From assembly GCF_954871325.1 (NCBI RefSeq), contig NC_088778.1, positions 17,325,666 to 17,389,665 on the forward strand: 64,000 bases of DNA, in the 5' to 3' direction. The notes below the pieces were generated by a model, which worked only from the letters and a program-made list of their open reading frames with translations, was not told where the DNA came from and did not search any database. The translations under genes were made by a program, and so were the position numbers. This document shows, piece by piece, positions 1 through 12,039 of the stretch. How positions within the stretch are numbered: position 1 is the first letter of the stretch; each line of letters opens with the position of its first letter. This DNA is from Gordionus sp. m RMFG-2023. Lineage: Eukaryota; Nematomorpha; Gordioida; Chordodea; Parachordodidae.

Positions 1-737
1 CAGGCGCTCAACAGGAGCACTAGAGGGAAGCGGGATATTGTATTTTATAAAAATATTTTTTAATTCAGGAAATTTATCAAAAATAGTAATTTTGATATCA
101 TTATTTAAAAAATATTTGTTATATATCTTCCTGATGATCAATTTCATGGAATCCAAAAAAATCATCCAAATCATTGCAGGGTTCCCGTGAACTAGTAGCT
201 ATTTTTGCATCAGGAATTTGTTTTCATAAAAATTAATTAATTTGCATTTTAGATTTTAGCCATTCCCAATTTAATTTGAATGCAGGATGGATAATAGCTG
301 CAATGATATTTATCATTATGAACATTTGATAATCTGCAATAAAGTATTTTAAATAGATAATTTATTTTTTATCTCGATTTCTTCTTCTATGATGTCTGGA
401 TCCATAATATCATTTTTTATCATATATCTATAAAATGAATATTAATATGACACAAGATTTTCCAAGAAATTTTTAATATAAAAAGATAGAAAAAATGTTT
501 AGTACTAACTGATTAGATGAAAAATCAATATAAAACTTGGCTCATCAAATAAAATTACCTTTTTATTGAATTTTAATAAATAAATAGATTTATTAACATT
601 TAAAAAATAATCTATTAAATTTAAAAGAGCGGTGGAGCAAGGCTCCTCTACTCCAGCCCTAAAAGGAGCCAATTCCCGCTCCCGCGGGCACTCCAGGTGT
701 TTTTGAAAAAATGGAGCGCCGCTCCTTAACAACTCTA
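1..737 (-). mobile_element. hAT transposon relic, 3-prime half, cut by window start
   Basis: On the minus strand, bases 57 to 1 read as KYNIPLPSSAPVERL, the start of the hAT C-terminal dimerisation domain. Bases 330-240 read as IIAAIIHPAFKLNW, the usual hAT segment ahead of it. The right terminus at about 720-737 ends in TTAACAACTCTA, close to the CAGTGTTGTTAA terminus of other hAT copies in this window. Bases 625-727 form a cluster of GGAGC/GCTCC motifs like hAT subterminal repeats. Only the terminus and the C-terminal transposase region are present, so the N-terminal half is deleted. The other terminus lies before base 1, so a target duplication cannot be checked. Confidence 0.7.
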
Positions 738-840
738 TTTAAATCTAAAAATATTAAAATATATAATAATAATTGATTTGATAATTCAACTTTTACCAAT
801 AAGTTTAATTTTTTTTTAATCTGATAAAGAATAATTGTAG

Positions 841-2513
841 TGCAGTGTCGTATCCAAACCCCCCCCCCCCGAAATAAATTTTTTTAAATTTAATTTACTA
901 AATTGATAATAAATGCTTGAAATTAAAAAACAACTTCCTTTTTTTACAATATTTAATTATTTTCATATTTTTTTTAGCTATAAATTTTAATTTAAAAAAT
1001 TATAGAAAGCATTTGTCAAAAAGATGTTGCAGCCTGAAACCACAATTTTCATTGTGACAACGAAATTAATGTGTACTGAAAATATTTGTGAAGCTGGGAA
1101 TGGTTAGAAATTTCCAGTGTCATTAAATGAGAAATTTGACATTCCATTTATAATGGCTAAAAAAATTTCAGTGACTTATCATGACATTGACTCAAATAAT
1201 CAAAAAAAGAAACTAAAAAGATTTTGTCCGACTAGATTCGTTGAAAGAAAAGAGTAGGTGAAACTTTATTGAACTATATGTTGTTGTATTTGCAGCACTG
1301 AAATTTTATATATTAAGTAAATAAAAGATTCAGTAGATACTGAGAATCTTTTGCAGGCTATATTAAGCCACAATTTTTAATATCAATTCAATATGTTTAT
1401 TTTTTATTTAATTATACATATGATTTCAGTAAAATGCTACAAAAAATTGATTTGAATTTAAGGGAGGTTATGAGTAGAGCAAAGGATATTGTTGAAATAT
1501 TAACAAATATTAGAGAGAATGTGGATGAAAAATTTCATGAAATGTATGAGAAAGTAAAGGAGATTGCTAATATGTTTGAGATTGAAATTTTAATAGAGTA
1601 GATCCAATCGCTCAAACGATTGAGGATTTTATAAAATAAACATTTTTATTCCCTTATTGATACATTTTTATTTTAAATAAAGGAAAGATTTATTAGTCAT
1701 AATTTTATTTTAAAAAGCTTTTATTTTCTTTTGCCGGTTGAGTCTAAACTGTTGATTACACTTGAAACACGAAAGGATATTAAGAAAATCTCAGAGTTTT
1801 ACGTGGATGATTTAGTAAGCTCATATGATAAGTAACTTTGTGATGTCATATTTTGCTAAAAAATCTTGACAGAATAGAGTATTCTCTGAAACCTAAAAAT
1901 GCTCAGCAGGCCCTTTCCATGTGTAATTGCACTTTAGATTCCCTGCCTAATATCAAAACATTATTAATTATTTAAGCTACATTGCCAATTAGTACCTGCA
2001 CTAATGAAAGGTTTTTTTCTACGTTAACAAGGTTAAAAACCTATTTAAGAAATATCACCGGTAAAAAACGTTTAAATGGATTACCCTATTAAATATTCAT
2101 AAGGAGATTATTCTAGAAAAAATTTGATTCTAGATGAATAAGCAAAATCTCAGAGAAAAGTAGACCTCTCTTTATAATTCAAATCAAAAAATTGCAATAT
2201 GATTATATTAGTTTTAATATATAATAATTTTTTCGTAAAATGAATTCTTAGTTATAACATATATAATTTTTGTATTAATTCTTAAAATTTGTGCAATGAA
2301 TACTATTTTTAATCAAAGTACTGTGTATTATTTATATTTAGATAATGTCGTCATATTTTTTAAATACCATTATTTGCATAATAATTATTTTTTAGTTTTT
2401 ATACAATAAAATTTTTATTATAAAGATATAAGCAATTGAGTGTTCATAAAAAATGGGAGGTTTGGGAGGGGGGGCTTTTTAACCCCCCCCCCCCTCCCAT
2501 GCCTACGCCAACT
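841..2513 (+). mobile_element. hAT element (ZMYM1-like transposase), degraded
   Basis: Three separated stretches match hAT transposases of the ZMYM1-like group in the right order. One near 1155-1205 reads MAKKISVTYHD. One at 1432-1600 (KMLQKIDLNLREVMSRAKD and onward) is a helical segment. One at 1985-2060 contains TNERFFSTLTRLKTYLRN, the dimerisation domain. Stops and frame changes separate them. The left end carries CAGTGTCGTATCCA then a C-run; the right end ends in a C-run then CATGCCTACGCCAACT, a rough inverted match. Both sides are flanked by AATTGTAG (833-840 and 2514-2521), an 8-base target duplication as expected for hAT. Confidence 0.75.
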
Positions 2514-2522
2514 AATTGTAGG

Positions 2523-2739
2523 TAGTATTGTCAAACAACTCGATTTGATCCGAGTTTAAAAACGTAACTCAATATTTTATCCAAAAAATATAAAGCAAGC
2601 CTGAAAATTTTGCTCACAGATGGCACAAAGGTTTTGACATCATTTAGCTAAATCTCAAGGCTTAGGCAATATTTCTGGATAAATATTGAGTTAGTCTTTT
2701 TTTAAAAATTGGCCCAAATCGAGCCATTTAACAACACTC
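2523..2739. mobile_element. Short hAT MITE (TTGTTAAA family)
   Basis: About 215 bases with inverted ends AGTATTGTCAAAC and (right end, reversed) AGTGTTGTTAAAT, each followed by a ...CTCGATTTG... segment. The interior shares ATGGCACAAAGGTTT and TATTGAGTTAG with the related copies at 5917 and 13121. The flanking 8-mers (ATTGTAGG, ATTAGGCA) match only partly. It has no coding capacity. Confidence 0.6.
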
Positions 2740-3351
2740 ATTAGGCACCAAATAGTATAAATGCATGTTATTTTACATTCTAAAATGGTAAATGCGGTGG
2801 TTATTTTCTCGATAATTGATTACTTAATAGAATTTATTCTAAATTCTGTTATAAAGAATTAAAACAAAAATACTTATTGTAATTAGGCCATGGCAGAGAT
2901 ATATCCTCTAAGTCCGAGCTATCAAATATATTATAAAATAATTTAGAAAACATAATAAAATATTAACCATATTAGAGTGTAATAGACACTAGGCATAAAG
3001 AGGTGATGAAAAATATTTGAAAAAAATCTGAGTAAGAAAATAAAAACTTTTATTTAAAAAAAAATTCAATTATTTTAAATTTAAATAACTTTCTTATAAT
3101 TATTTTAAATTAACATTTTACTTTTTTATATGAAAAATCTAACTAATTAAATGAACATAAAAAACTATTTGTAAAAAAAATGAATATGTTCACTTTCAAA
3201 ATTCGTTTAAAATAAAAGCGATGCCGATACAAAAAACGATTTTATTCATGAATGCATTCACTTTGAACGTGTTAATTTACAACACTGCAATTTAATTTAC
3301 AATAATGTTAAATTAAAATTCATTACTTTGAAAATTAATTATGCCTATCAG

Positions 3352-3559
3352 TAATCTTGTAAAACGACCTGGCCCGATTTGGGTTCGATTTTTAAAAACG
3401 GCCTGATTAAGATTTTAGCCAAAATATTATTATGTAAACATGAAGATTTTATCCATGGTGGCGGAAAGGTTTGCTATTTGACAAATCTCGAGGTTTACTT
3501 AATTATTATGGCTAAAATCTTAATTGGGTCATTTTTAAAAACCGAGTTTAACAACGCTA
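3352..3559. mobile_element. Short hAT MITE with perfect 8-base target duplication
   Basis: A 208-base element with inverted ends TAATCTTGTAAAACG and (right, reversed) TAGCGTTGTTAAACTCG. CCTATCAG occurs immediately on both sides (3344-3351 and 3560-3567), an exact 8-base duplication typical of hAT insertion. A second inverted pair (TTAGCCAAAATATTATTA / TAATTATTATGGCTAA) lies inside. The open frame across it is incidental. Confidence 0.8.
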
Positions 3560-3772
3560 CCTATCAGATTCTTCATCTTCGTCATTCTAAGCTAGATTCA
3601 CAAAAAATGTAATCATGCATTATTTTATTGTGCTTTTCTTATTGTCCTTCTTTAAAATAAATTTAACGAGGTATCTCCACACATACCTGGATATATTATT
3701 AGTGCTTTAATCAGTGCTAAATTCATTAAAATTTTCATTTATGAATAAATGATTGTAAATAAAAAGATATAG

Positions 3773-4186
3773 ATAGTAAAGATCTGCAAAGTTAGGCCTT
3801 GCCCGTACCCGACCCGAACGGGCTTCGGGCCGGGTTTGGGCCTAATTCTATTTAAAATAATCGGGTTCAGGCCGGGCCCAATATTTTTGAAAAAAATTTG
3901 AACCGGGTCGGGTCGGTCTTTGGAAATTTTTCTAAATATATCAATTTTATATTGAATTTTTTATGTAAAATAAAAAATTTTGATTTTATTTATTGAAATT
4001 AAACGCCATATAAAATTGGCCTTTTATTTTGAGTAATTATAAAAATTAATTTCTATATTTAAATAAATTCAGGCCGGGCCGGTAAATTTTTTTTAAAAAA
4101 AAATCGGGTTCGGGCCGGGCCGGCAAAACTTTTTTAAAAAAAATTTCGGGCCGGGCTTAAAAAATTAGGCCCGATGCAGATCACTA
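3773..4186. mobile_element. GGCCCG-rich palindromic MITE
   Basis: A strongly GC-rich island in AT-rich DNA, made of repeated CGGGCCGGGC / GCCCGACCCG blocks separated by A- and T-runs. The ends GATCTGCA...GGCC (left) and GGCCCGATGCAGATCACTA (right) are inverted repeats. Flanking AGATATAG and ATATATAG agree at 7 of 8 bases. No coding. Related degraded islands occur at 31000, 33965, 36355 and 63655. Confidence 0.6.
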
Positions 4187-4219
4187 ATATATAGCACAGT
4201 ATAAATTAGAATTCTGCAA

Positions 4220-4390
4220 AGTGCATGTTTAACCAAACCCGCCCCCCCCCATTGTTTAAAATTTATTTTAACCCGCCTTGCTTTAATTGTTTTTTATCAA
4301 GCCCGCTTATTGTTATTAATTAGCCTGCTGAAAAAAAATTATGGAGCCTGCCATGGTTTAAAAAAATCCCCCGCTCGCCTAACTGCCATC
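4220..4390. repeat. CCCGCC-rich degraded repeat
   Basis: A run of CCCGCC, CAAGCCCGC and AGCCTGC blocks alternating with AT-rich spacers, in the style of the neighbouring GGCCCG island but too divergent to delimit. It may be the eroded end of the same family or an unrelated repeat. Confidence 0.3.
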
Positions 4391-4789
4391 AATAAAAATA
4401 CAACCTAAAAATAAATTTTTGACAAACAGTTAAGCATTTTATTCAATATAAAATAGTTTTAAACAAAATAAGTATCCTCTTTTCTCATGAGGTACTTTAA
4501 AAAAGAATTATAAATTAAAATAAATACTAATGCATCATAAAAATATATGAATTTTTCTATATAGCGTATTTTATAAATACCCAAAAGAGCATTTTTTATA
4601 AAAATTTATTATACCAATATTTCGCAAAATCATATGGCGAGTCAAATTCTTCAAAGAGGTAAGAAATAGGTTTAAATAAATAATTATTAATGGTAGGTCA
4701 ATTAACTTTTTACTTATTTAATTTTTTATCAATTTTAATTAAAGTAACCATGGGGTCTTTATGTATATAATTTATTTTATAAATTTTAA

Positions 4790-5530
4790 TATTAGCGAGA
4801 TAAGTGAATTTTCAGCAACAGATTCAGAATCCGATTATGAAGATAATATTAATTTATCATTTTTTTGGCGAAAAATTTTTTATACAAGATTGATCGATTA
4901 TATTTTATATCTAGATTCACTGGTATGTCAGAGCACAATAATGTTAAGTACATTCTCGCGCCTAAATTGTCATTAGAATATTTTAAAAAGCCGAATAAGC
5001 CATGACTAATATTTGAAATTCTCCAGTATAAAGGTATATATTGGAAAAATTATAGATTCACATGTCTATGCTATAATAGGCTAATCACACCCGCATTGAT
5101 ACGATAGCAAGAGAAATGACTAGAGATTGTTTTTTTGAAAATCTGCTTTATTATCATTTAAAGATGATGATGAAATAATAAATGAAAAAAATTGATGATA
5201 AATTTTACGAAATTTTTGATCTAATTTAGATTGAATGCTTAAAAAATATTAGGGCATATTAAGTATTTATTGATAAACAAATAATTGGATTTTCTGAGCA
5301 TATCATGGATTATAATCGGTTCAAACTTTAATTGGAGGAATATTTTATTCATCATAATCCATTGGATTAAATTTCAAGCTCAGGGAGTGATGGCGAGAAT
5401 AAACGCAAAAGGAGAGATGTGGTTATGATACCTAACATGCCTTCTAGAAAAGAAAAGATTCATCTTTTATGGATAGTAGTAGATCAAAAGATCAGGTCTA
5501 AATGCAGACTCAATACTTGTAATAATTAAC
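4790..5530 (+). mobile_element. Probable piggyBac-like transposase relic
   Basis: Discontinuous plus-strand frames resemble piggyBac transposases. First comes an acidic stretch near 4795-4850 (ISEFSATDSESDYED), as at many piggyBac N-termini. Near 5110-5215, TREMTRDCFFENLLYYHLK resembles the conserved segment before the first catalytic aspartate. Near 5440-5525, MPSRKEKIHLLW followed by DQKIRSKCRLNTCNN resembles the terminal cysteine finger. No TTAA-flanked inverted ends were located, so limits are only the coding remnants. A hAT or host origin is less likely but not excluded. Confidence 0.4.
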
Positions 5531-5916
5531 ATTTATTTAATGTAAATATTGTAATATTTTTTTATGTAATAATAATAATCAAATTGTTTCTTTGATTTTT
5601 TAAAATTGCATTGATAAACTCCCCCCATGGTATCATATATGATATCCCCAATAATTTATTCTATATATTATTTGTGAACAAATCAATAAAACCCTATTTT
5701 AAAACATACCTTTTTATAATTTTATTCTTATCCTAAAATTATTATTTATAAAATATAAGGTATCACTTTCATCAAGTGCTCCTGTATAACGATTATTTAG
5801 TCTAAGGAAAATGATTTTGGGGGAAAAATGAACGAGAGAGCGTACGTCTTTTAGATACTAATTATAAATTGTAAAAAATGAAAAGATTAACGTATTTTAT
5901 CATTATCGGTCTAAAG

Positions 5917-6119
5917 TAGTGTTGTTGAACAGCTCGTTTTGAGCCGATTTTTTAAAATGGCTAACTCAATATTTTACCAAGAAAAATATTACAAGATTTT
6001 GGTCATTAGAACAAAGGTGTATACATCTATCAGAGAAACCTCGAGACATAGGCAATATTTTTATGGCTGAGTTAGCCGTTTTTAAAAATCGGCTCAAATC
6101 GAGCCGTTTAACAAAGTGA
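5917..6119. mobile_element. Short hAT MITE (TTGTTAAA family)
   Basis: Inverted ends TAGTGTTGTTGAAC.GCTCG and (right, reversed) CACTTTGTTAAACGGCTCG, extended by GAGCCGATTTTT / AAAAATCGGCTC. The inner TAGGCAATATTT and GAGTTAGCC match the copies at 2523 and 13121. An exact flanking duplication is not evident. Confidence 0.65.
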
Positions 6120-6529
6120 ATTGTCTGGACGGATAATTAATTGTTTGATTAATATTTTAAAATGGCAATTAAAATAGATCATAGGCGATTCCAACGAAGG
6201 ATTCTACCTCCATTGGCAGTCTCTCGAAATCTGCAGTCCAATTCCCTAAGCATTCACTCCTCTCTAATGTGATATGCACCTTTTTTAAGTTCTTTTTAAT
6301 GTTTTTCTATAAAAATTTAAAAATATTTATTTATTTTTTATAACTTGATATTTGTTCAAATTTGTATTTAGTTCTTTAAAATTGAAACAGCTCTTTTAAA
6401 AATAAAAAATTTACTTTAAAAATTTTTTTTATAAATAATGATATTATAGTAACCGTAATTGTAACTTCCTTTTGAATTTTTTTTAAATTAATACTACTTT
6501 AACATTAAAACTAGTATTTGTTAGAAAAA

Positions 6530-6860
6530 CTTGTAAGTGTCCAGTCCTATCGGTCTTAGACCGGAACCGATTTATGAACCACTCTTCGAGGACCGCATTC
6601 CTGACATCTTTAAATTATTTTTTAGTCCGGACCGTGGTCTGGAACAATCTTTTATTTAGTATTTAAGTTTGCCTTACTAATCAATTCATATAATTTTCTT
6701 GTAAATTTTTATTTTATTTTTCTTTTCTAGAGGAATTAGTTACTTTGATTTTTGTAATTATTTTCCTTAGTTCATTTCTATTTTACGATATAGTATGAAA
6801 AATAAAAGTTTATCAAAAAATCAGTTTACCTTTAAATAAATACTTGTATTAATTATTATT
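6530..6860. repeat. Dispersed repeat with GGTCCGG ends
   Basis: Starts with blocks such as GGTCTTAGACCGGAACCG and AGTCCGGACCGTGGTC, then an AT-rich body (TATTTAAGTTTGCCTTAC, TTTTCTTGTAAATTTT, AAAATAAAAGTTTATCAAA). The same body, followed rather than preceded by the GGTCCGG blocks, is at 17480-17890. Part of it is inverted at 24390-24470. Non-coding, probably a MITE. Confidence 0.45.
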
Positions 6861-7549
6861 ATAAAGTCAAAAAAGGAATTTAACTTCAATGCCGCCACTC
6901 AGGCATGAAGTTAAGTCTAAAATATTTGAATCCAAATGATAATAAAAAAATATGCGGTAGTTAAGGATTTAAGGTTTGGCTTGTTATTGTTTTGTTTCAT
7001 TGAAAATAAAGATCTGTTTAATATCATTAGCTCTATTAAATTTATTTACGTAATTTGAATATTTTTTTATATGCTTATTTAATATAATAGTATAAAGTAT
7101 GCAAAAATGGGTAAAGCATTTATTTTTAATATTTTTATGATAAAAATTTTGAATAGCCTTTAACTTTGACCATTTTACTTATATTTTTACTTGTAGAAGT
7201 AACAAAAAATTAACTCTAAAGAATATTCCATGGAGTAATCATAGAATGCCGTGCCCCCTTCTATTAAAGAAAGCCAAACAACCGCATTCCAAAATATTCA
7301 TGAAATTCAGAACTTTTATTTAAAAATGCATTATTATTTTGAGAAATCAAAATTTAAAATATCAGAGCAAGTGCCGCCACTCATGTAATCTAGATTCTTA
7401 ATTGTTTTTCCTCCAAATTTCTTTGTAAGAAAATAATAGTGTGAAATGAGACTTGACAACCCTCATATATAAGCTATATTTTGTTTATAAACAAAAAATG
7501 GCGTCTTAACTTTGTAAATTTTTAATAAATTATTAAATAACATTTTGTA

Positions 7550-7870
7550 GGGATAGGTTCTAAATCGCTAAAACAAAAATCGCTAAAAATTGGGAACATG
7601 GCTTATATCTCCTAGAAAATTTTTAAAGTAAATTTGAAATTAATATTAATAGATACTAGGGGACTAAACACTTGTATTTAAATTGAAAATTTAAAAAAAA
7701 TCGCTAAAATGGAAGAAAAATCATCCAAAATCCCAGTTTTAAATACAAGTATTTAATCCCCTAGTATCTATTAATATTAATTTCAAATTTACTTTAAAAA
7801 TTTTCTAGGAGATATAAGCCATGTTCCCAATTTTTAGCGATTTTTGTTTTAGCGATTTAAAACGGGAACC
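7550..7870. mobile_element. Mutator-like fold-back MITE with 9-base duplication
   Basis: A 321-base element that is nearly one long hairpin. The left arm (about 7560-7690, including AAATCGCTAAAACAAAAATC) is repeated in reverse complement at about 7738-7862 with few mismatches. Exactly nine bases, CATTTTGTA, flank it on both sides (7541-7549 and 7871-7879). Long terminal inverted repeats plus a 9-base duplication are characteristic of Mutator-type (MULE) non-autonomous elements. No coding. Confidence 0.75.
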
Positions 7871-8052
7871 CATTTTGTATACTATAACCTAGTAAAGGTG
7901 ACTAGACTGAAGTAGATATACCAAACTTGACACCTAAAAATACATACCGAACGGAGCCTTTATACATCGTCTAACTTTTTGTGTATTTAAAAAATTAAAT
8001 AATCAATTTGATTGCAATTTTATCATTTGATTTAATTTAAAGGAATATAATT

Positions 8053-8669
8053 TAGGGATGTACCGATATTTCGCCCATTTTAAAATATAGGTTATCGGCC
8101 AATATTATAAAATATTTCCGATCCGATATAAAATGGCGTCAAAAATAAAATTTTATAAAATTTTTAAATAAAATCATTTATTTTTATAAATAAAATCGAA
8201 ATCCATTTTTATGTATATTTTTTTTATAATAATTAATTAATAAACATTCTGTCATATTGTTATTTTTTTGCGTATTCTGTTTATAAAAGTGTGCGATAAT
8301 CTCTTTAGAATCTGTTTTTAGTGAAACTCTTGATATTGTCAGTTATCATCGCCGCAGGCTGACCTCTGATAAATTTGAAATTTTGGTATTTCTAAAAAGA
8401 AATCTTCGATATATTAAGGTTATATTATTTTAATATTTATTTCAAATTTCATAATATATTTGTTTATTACTTATTATGTATATAGATTAATGTTATATAA
8501 AAGTGATTTAACTATAAAAATATTTTATTTAATTGCAATTAAATTGAATATAAAATATAACTTATCTTTATACAAAATTAGATATGATATCGGATCGGTA
8601 ATCTGCCGATATCAATTTAATAACGGGAACATCGGATCGGCCTCCAAAAAGTGGTATCAGTAAACCCCA
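8053..8669 (+). mobile_element. Internally deleted hAT element (ACCGATA ends)
   Basis: Inverted ends TAGGGATGTACCGATA (left) and TATCAGTAAACCCCA (right), each with subterminal CCGATCCGATAT / ATATCGGATCGG. Plus-strand bases 8320-8410 read SYHRRRLTSDKFEILVFLK, the end of a hAT dimerisation domain (RSRLSPENV..LVFL in relatives). The rest of the transposase is missing. The flanks ATATAATT and TAATAATT are similar but not identical, consistent with an old insertion. Confidence 0.65.
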
Positions 8670-9289
8670 TAATAATTATCAATTAAAAGTTGGGTTCCCA
8701 AAAAGGAACCATAATTATATTTTAAAATTTCAATTTTTTTTTAATTTATAGAAATTCTTTGGCTTCATTGATAAAATGTCTAATTTGCTCTCTAGATTTT
8801 TTTAAACTAACAAGGCAAAAAATTTAAATGCCAGTTAAAATATTTTAAATTTTTTTTAAATGTTTTATGATTATAATTTATATTTAATAATCCTTCCTAC
8901 CTCTTATAACATATATAATTCAATTTACATTTATTTATCACATTTATAGCATAAATATATATGCTAACAACTTATATCGATTTCAAATTTTGGCGTTATA
9001 TATATAATTTTAAAATTTCCGACAGAATCATTTTAAAAAAATTTCCTGCAAAGCTAAGGTAAAATTTCAAAAATTAATATTTAAAGAATGGATATAAGGA
9101 TTTTTTTACCAGTATTGATTACCATAGATATCAAATTCCTTAGGTTTAATTTTATTTATTATGATTATAATTTTTCATTTTACATTACTCAAAATATTTA
9201 GTATCTAGGAGATGTTAATCCAAGAGATAAAAATTACAAAAAGCTTATCCAATAAGATGAGGCATATGTTTTCAAGCAGTAACGGCTTT

Positions 9290-10353
9290 TATAGGGTTTG
9301 AAAAGTCTATTATAAATGTTCTTACTAAAATAACCCAATGGCCTGAAAAAGTCATTTCTTCAGAAGCAGACAGATTATTGGGCACAATACTACAATCTAT
9401 TACTAAAATGTATTAAAAAATTATTTAATTTTGAAAAAAATGATATCGATTTGATTAAAACTATGACAATAGCTGATTGGAACTTAAGGAAATTAGGGTA
9501 AATGTAGATGACGAATTTCATAAATTATATGTCATTGTTGAGTCAAAAGAATAGCTCTAAGAATTTAATATTTGTCTACCTCCTCGCAACAAGGCAAGTC
9601 CAACGTTTTAATACTAATATAGGGTCATTCAAATAATACTATAAATATAACTTCTTTATTCTCCTCTTGGATACTTTTATTACTCAAATGAATAAATGGT
9701 TTTGATTTAAGATAGTACTACAAATCTGGCAAGCTGAATCCTTTCGAATCTATTTCAAGCTAAATGTAAACATGGTATAAAAGATTAACTGCAGCTGATA
9801 ATGTTCCAAAAAATGTTACAGATGCATTGCATAATTTCAAACACATTTTTGACTAATTTCTTAATATATAGAAATTACTGTACATTTTGGCAAGAACATT
9901 TTATTCTTTAAGAAGAATAAAAAGATATCTTAGATGTACTACCTATGAAAATTGCTTGAATTAGTTAGCCCTTCTTAATATATATAAGAAGTTTACACAT
10001 GCTCTGATGAAATCATTGAAAAATTAGCTAAATCCTAAAAAAGATTGAATTTCACATTATAAATTTCTAATATGCTTCTTAATTATACTTTTACACATTA
10101 TTTTCATAAATACTTTGTAGGTTAATACACATGCAATAATTCATAAGAATTTTATGCATTTAATATTTCTAACATTTAACTTTTTTAAATATAATATAAA
10201 TTTATATGTCAAATTTTAAATACTATAACAAGTTACATTTCGAGACACTTATTTTATAGATAGTCATTAGTGTTAGTCTTATAAACTTAAGATATTTTTG
10301 CCTAGAATTTTTTTTTAATTATTTTCCCTCCATAAAATTTCTGCGTACACGCC
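9290..10353 (+). mobile_element. hAT relic (ZMYM1-like), right end visible
   Basis: Plus-strand fragments in order: SEADRLLGTILQSITKMY at about 9360-9415, then VNVDDEFHKLYVIVESKE near 9500-9555, then RTFYSLRRIKRYLRC and LALLNIYKK at 9894-10000, which is the dimerisation domain. Several frame changes and stops separate them. The right end reads CTGCGTACACGCCTG at 10340-10353, reversing to CAGGCGTGTACGCAG, a typical hAT terminus. The left terminus was not found. Confidence 0.65.
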
Positions 10354-11060
10354 TGGTTATAGGCAAAAAATGGCCCTTTGGGGATGTGACAATAGGAAGG
10401 AAAAAAAGTGATGGAATCTACAGTTATGAATATCATAAAGATGTTACAAATTAATAAGTAGCGAATTAATAATTATAGTTTATATATAGAAACTATATAT
10501 AGATACGTATTTAGAACATTATGTCCGCCGAATCACAAAAACCAGTCCTGTTTTGGCACAAGACTGAGAGGATCAATTTTTACTTTTTTAAAATTAATTT
10601 TTTGCTTAAAATATTTTTTTTTCACATAGTATTATTTATTTAAAAAATTATATTGTCGGTGGGAAAGGTCAAACGTTACATAATAAGAGTCTGCACGGGA
10701 AGAATATTACCTTCTTTAATATATCAATATATATACAACGAGGGAGGATAAACAACAATGGACGAGGTATTTGCAAATAGGACTGTGCCGATCTACAAAT
10801 TTTTCACCGATCCGATCAGGCGCGTAACCAAGGGAGGACCATCGCAATATTGCCTATTCTCGTAAATATCATTTTAAGCTAATAAAAATTACACCCCCCC
10901 CCCTCAACACTAGCGGAATGTGACTAGTTAGATTCAAAATCTTTTTCTTGTTGCAGATAATTTAACAAAAAATGGTGTAAAATTTTTAACTATTTTTTTA
11001 AACACCACAATAAATAAATTATATTTTAGTTCCTTTCATTAATTTATTATTATGAAATCA
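10354..11060. other. AT-rich stretch, one repeat end fragment
   Basis: No gene was seen. At 10775-10830, GTGCCGATCTACAAATTTTT followed by ACCGATCCGATC matches a fragment at 62945-62995 and the ends of the ACCGATA hAT family. It looks like a solitary element end. Confidence 0.4.
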
Positions 11061-11089
11061 TTTATAAAATAAAAAAAAATGATATTATA

Positions 11090-11109
11090 TATATATATAT
11101 ATATATATA
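11090..11109. repeat. (TA)n microsatellite
   Basis: About ten uninterrupted TA dinucleotides. Confidence 0.9.
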
Positions 11110-11229
11110 AACATAAATTAACCAAAAACAAGTAGTTACAAGGAATTTGGTGGTGTTTACTACAAAAACATGGATCATAGATGTATGTGAAGTGGTAAAG
11201 GATATTATATAAGGATAAAAGACAATAGT

Positions 11230-12030
11230 TAAGAATGAAGTGTATCTAGCGTTCATGCGGTGATAGCAGATTAAGGTCAGTGTATGCAGTGTCCCTTTTT
11301 ATTTTAAAAGTTTATAAATGATAATTGAGTTTAAGGATGGAGTCATCGTGGTGAGTGAATGTTACGAAATGACATGATTAACTTGATTTATGGAATGCGC
11401 GAAGGAATATAGAATAAAAACTTGTGGAAATATAACCATATGTATCTGAATGCGACTAGGAAGAGCAAGAGGGTTTGAGAGAAAAAGTTTATAAATTGGA
11501 GGCGGTAGAGACATGTAATAATTTGGGTTAACTTTATTGTGTTGCAGTGTGACGGAAGGCTTGAAGGTGATTTGAGAGAAGAGAACCTAATGGCCAAGTT
11601 GAAATGGAGAGAAGATAGCTTTGTGTTACTAGATAAGAGATTTCCGCTGGAAGTCGAAGATTTATTAAATGGCGATGAGAGCGAATATTGGTCGAATAAG
11701 TTTTAAAAAAGTTGGAGGTAATTAAAATACTAAATAATTGTCAGATGATACCAAGCAAGTCAAAAAAGGATAATATTAAGAACGAAAAGAATACAGAGAA
11801 GTTATCGCTAGATTATATCTGAAAAAGTGCATAAATATCGGTAGTAGAAGGGAACCTTAAAAAATGGCGGGATTTAGTTAGGGAGGATTTTATTGCTGAA
11901 ACAGAATTAGGAGATTGTATAAGGAGAATAGAGAAGCCTGTGGGTGTAAGAACGAGTATCTGACTAGAATGAATAACAGCAGGGTTATAATGAAGGTTGC
12001 TATAGCCAATATTTGGCTTCAAGGAAATAA
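11230..12030 (+). other. Unidentified coding-like block, probably an element relic
   Basis: Clearly richer in G on this strand than its surroundings, with protein-like but interrupted frames. After a plausible acceptor (TTGTGTTGCAG, ending 11545), a frame encodes MAKLKWREDSFVLLDKRF and ends at a stop near 11705. A later frame at about 11860-11960 reads MAGFS and, in another register, WRDLVREDFIAETELGDCI. A further frame near 11955-12030 reads MNNSRVIMKVAIANIWLQ. No family was recognised. Several registers look coded, which points to a decayed element rather than a host gene. No termini were found. Confidence 0.3.
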
Positions 12031-12039
12031 AATATAAAT

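Noticed and set aside
3379-3612. Plus-strand 77-codon frame
   Set aside because: It translates the inverted repeats of a hAT MITE with a perfect target duplication.
4761-4976. 71-codon plus frame as an independent gene
   Set aside because: Its acidic segment fits the N-terminus of the probable piggyBac relic and the rest is AT-rich read-through.
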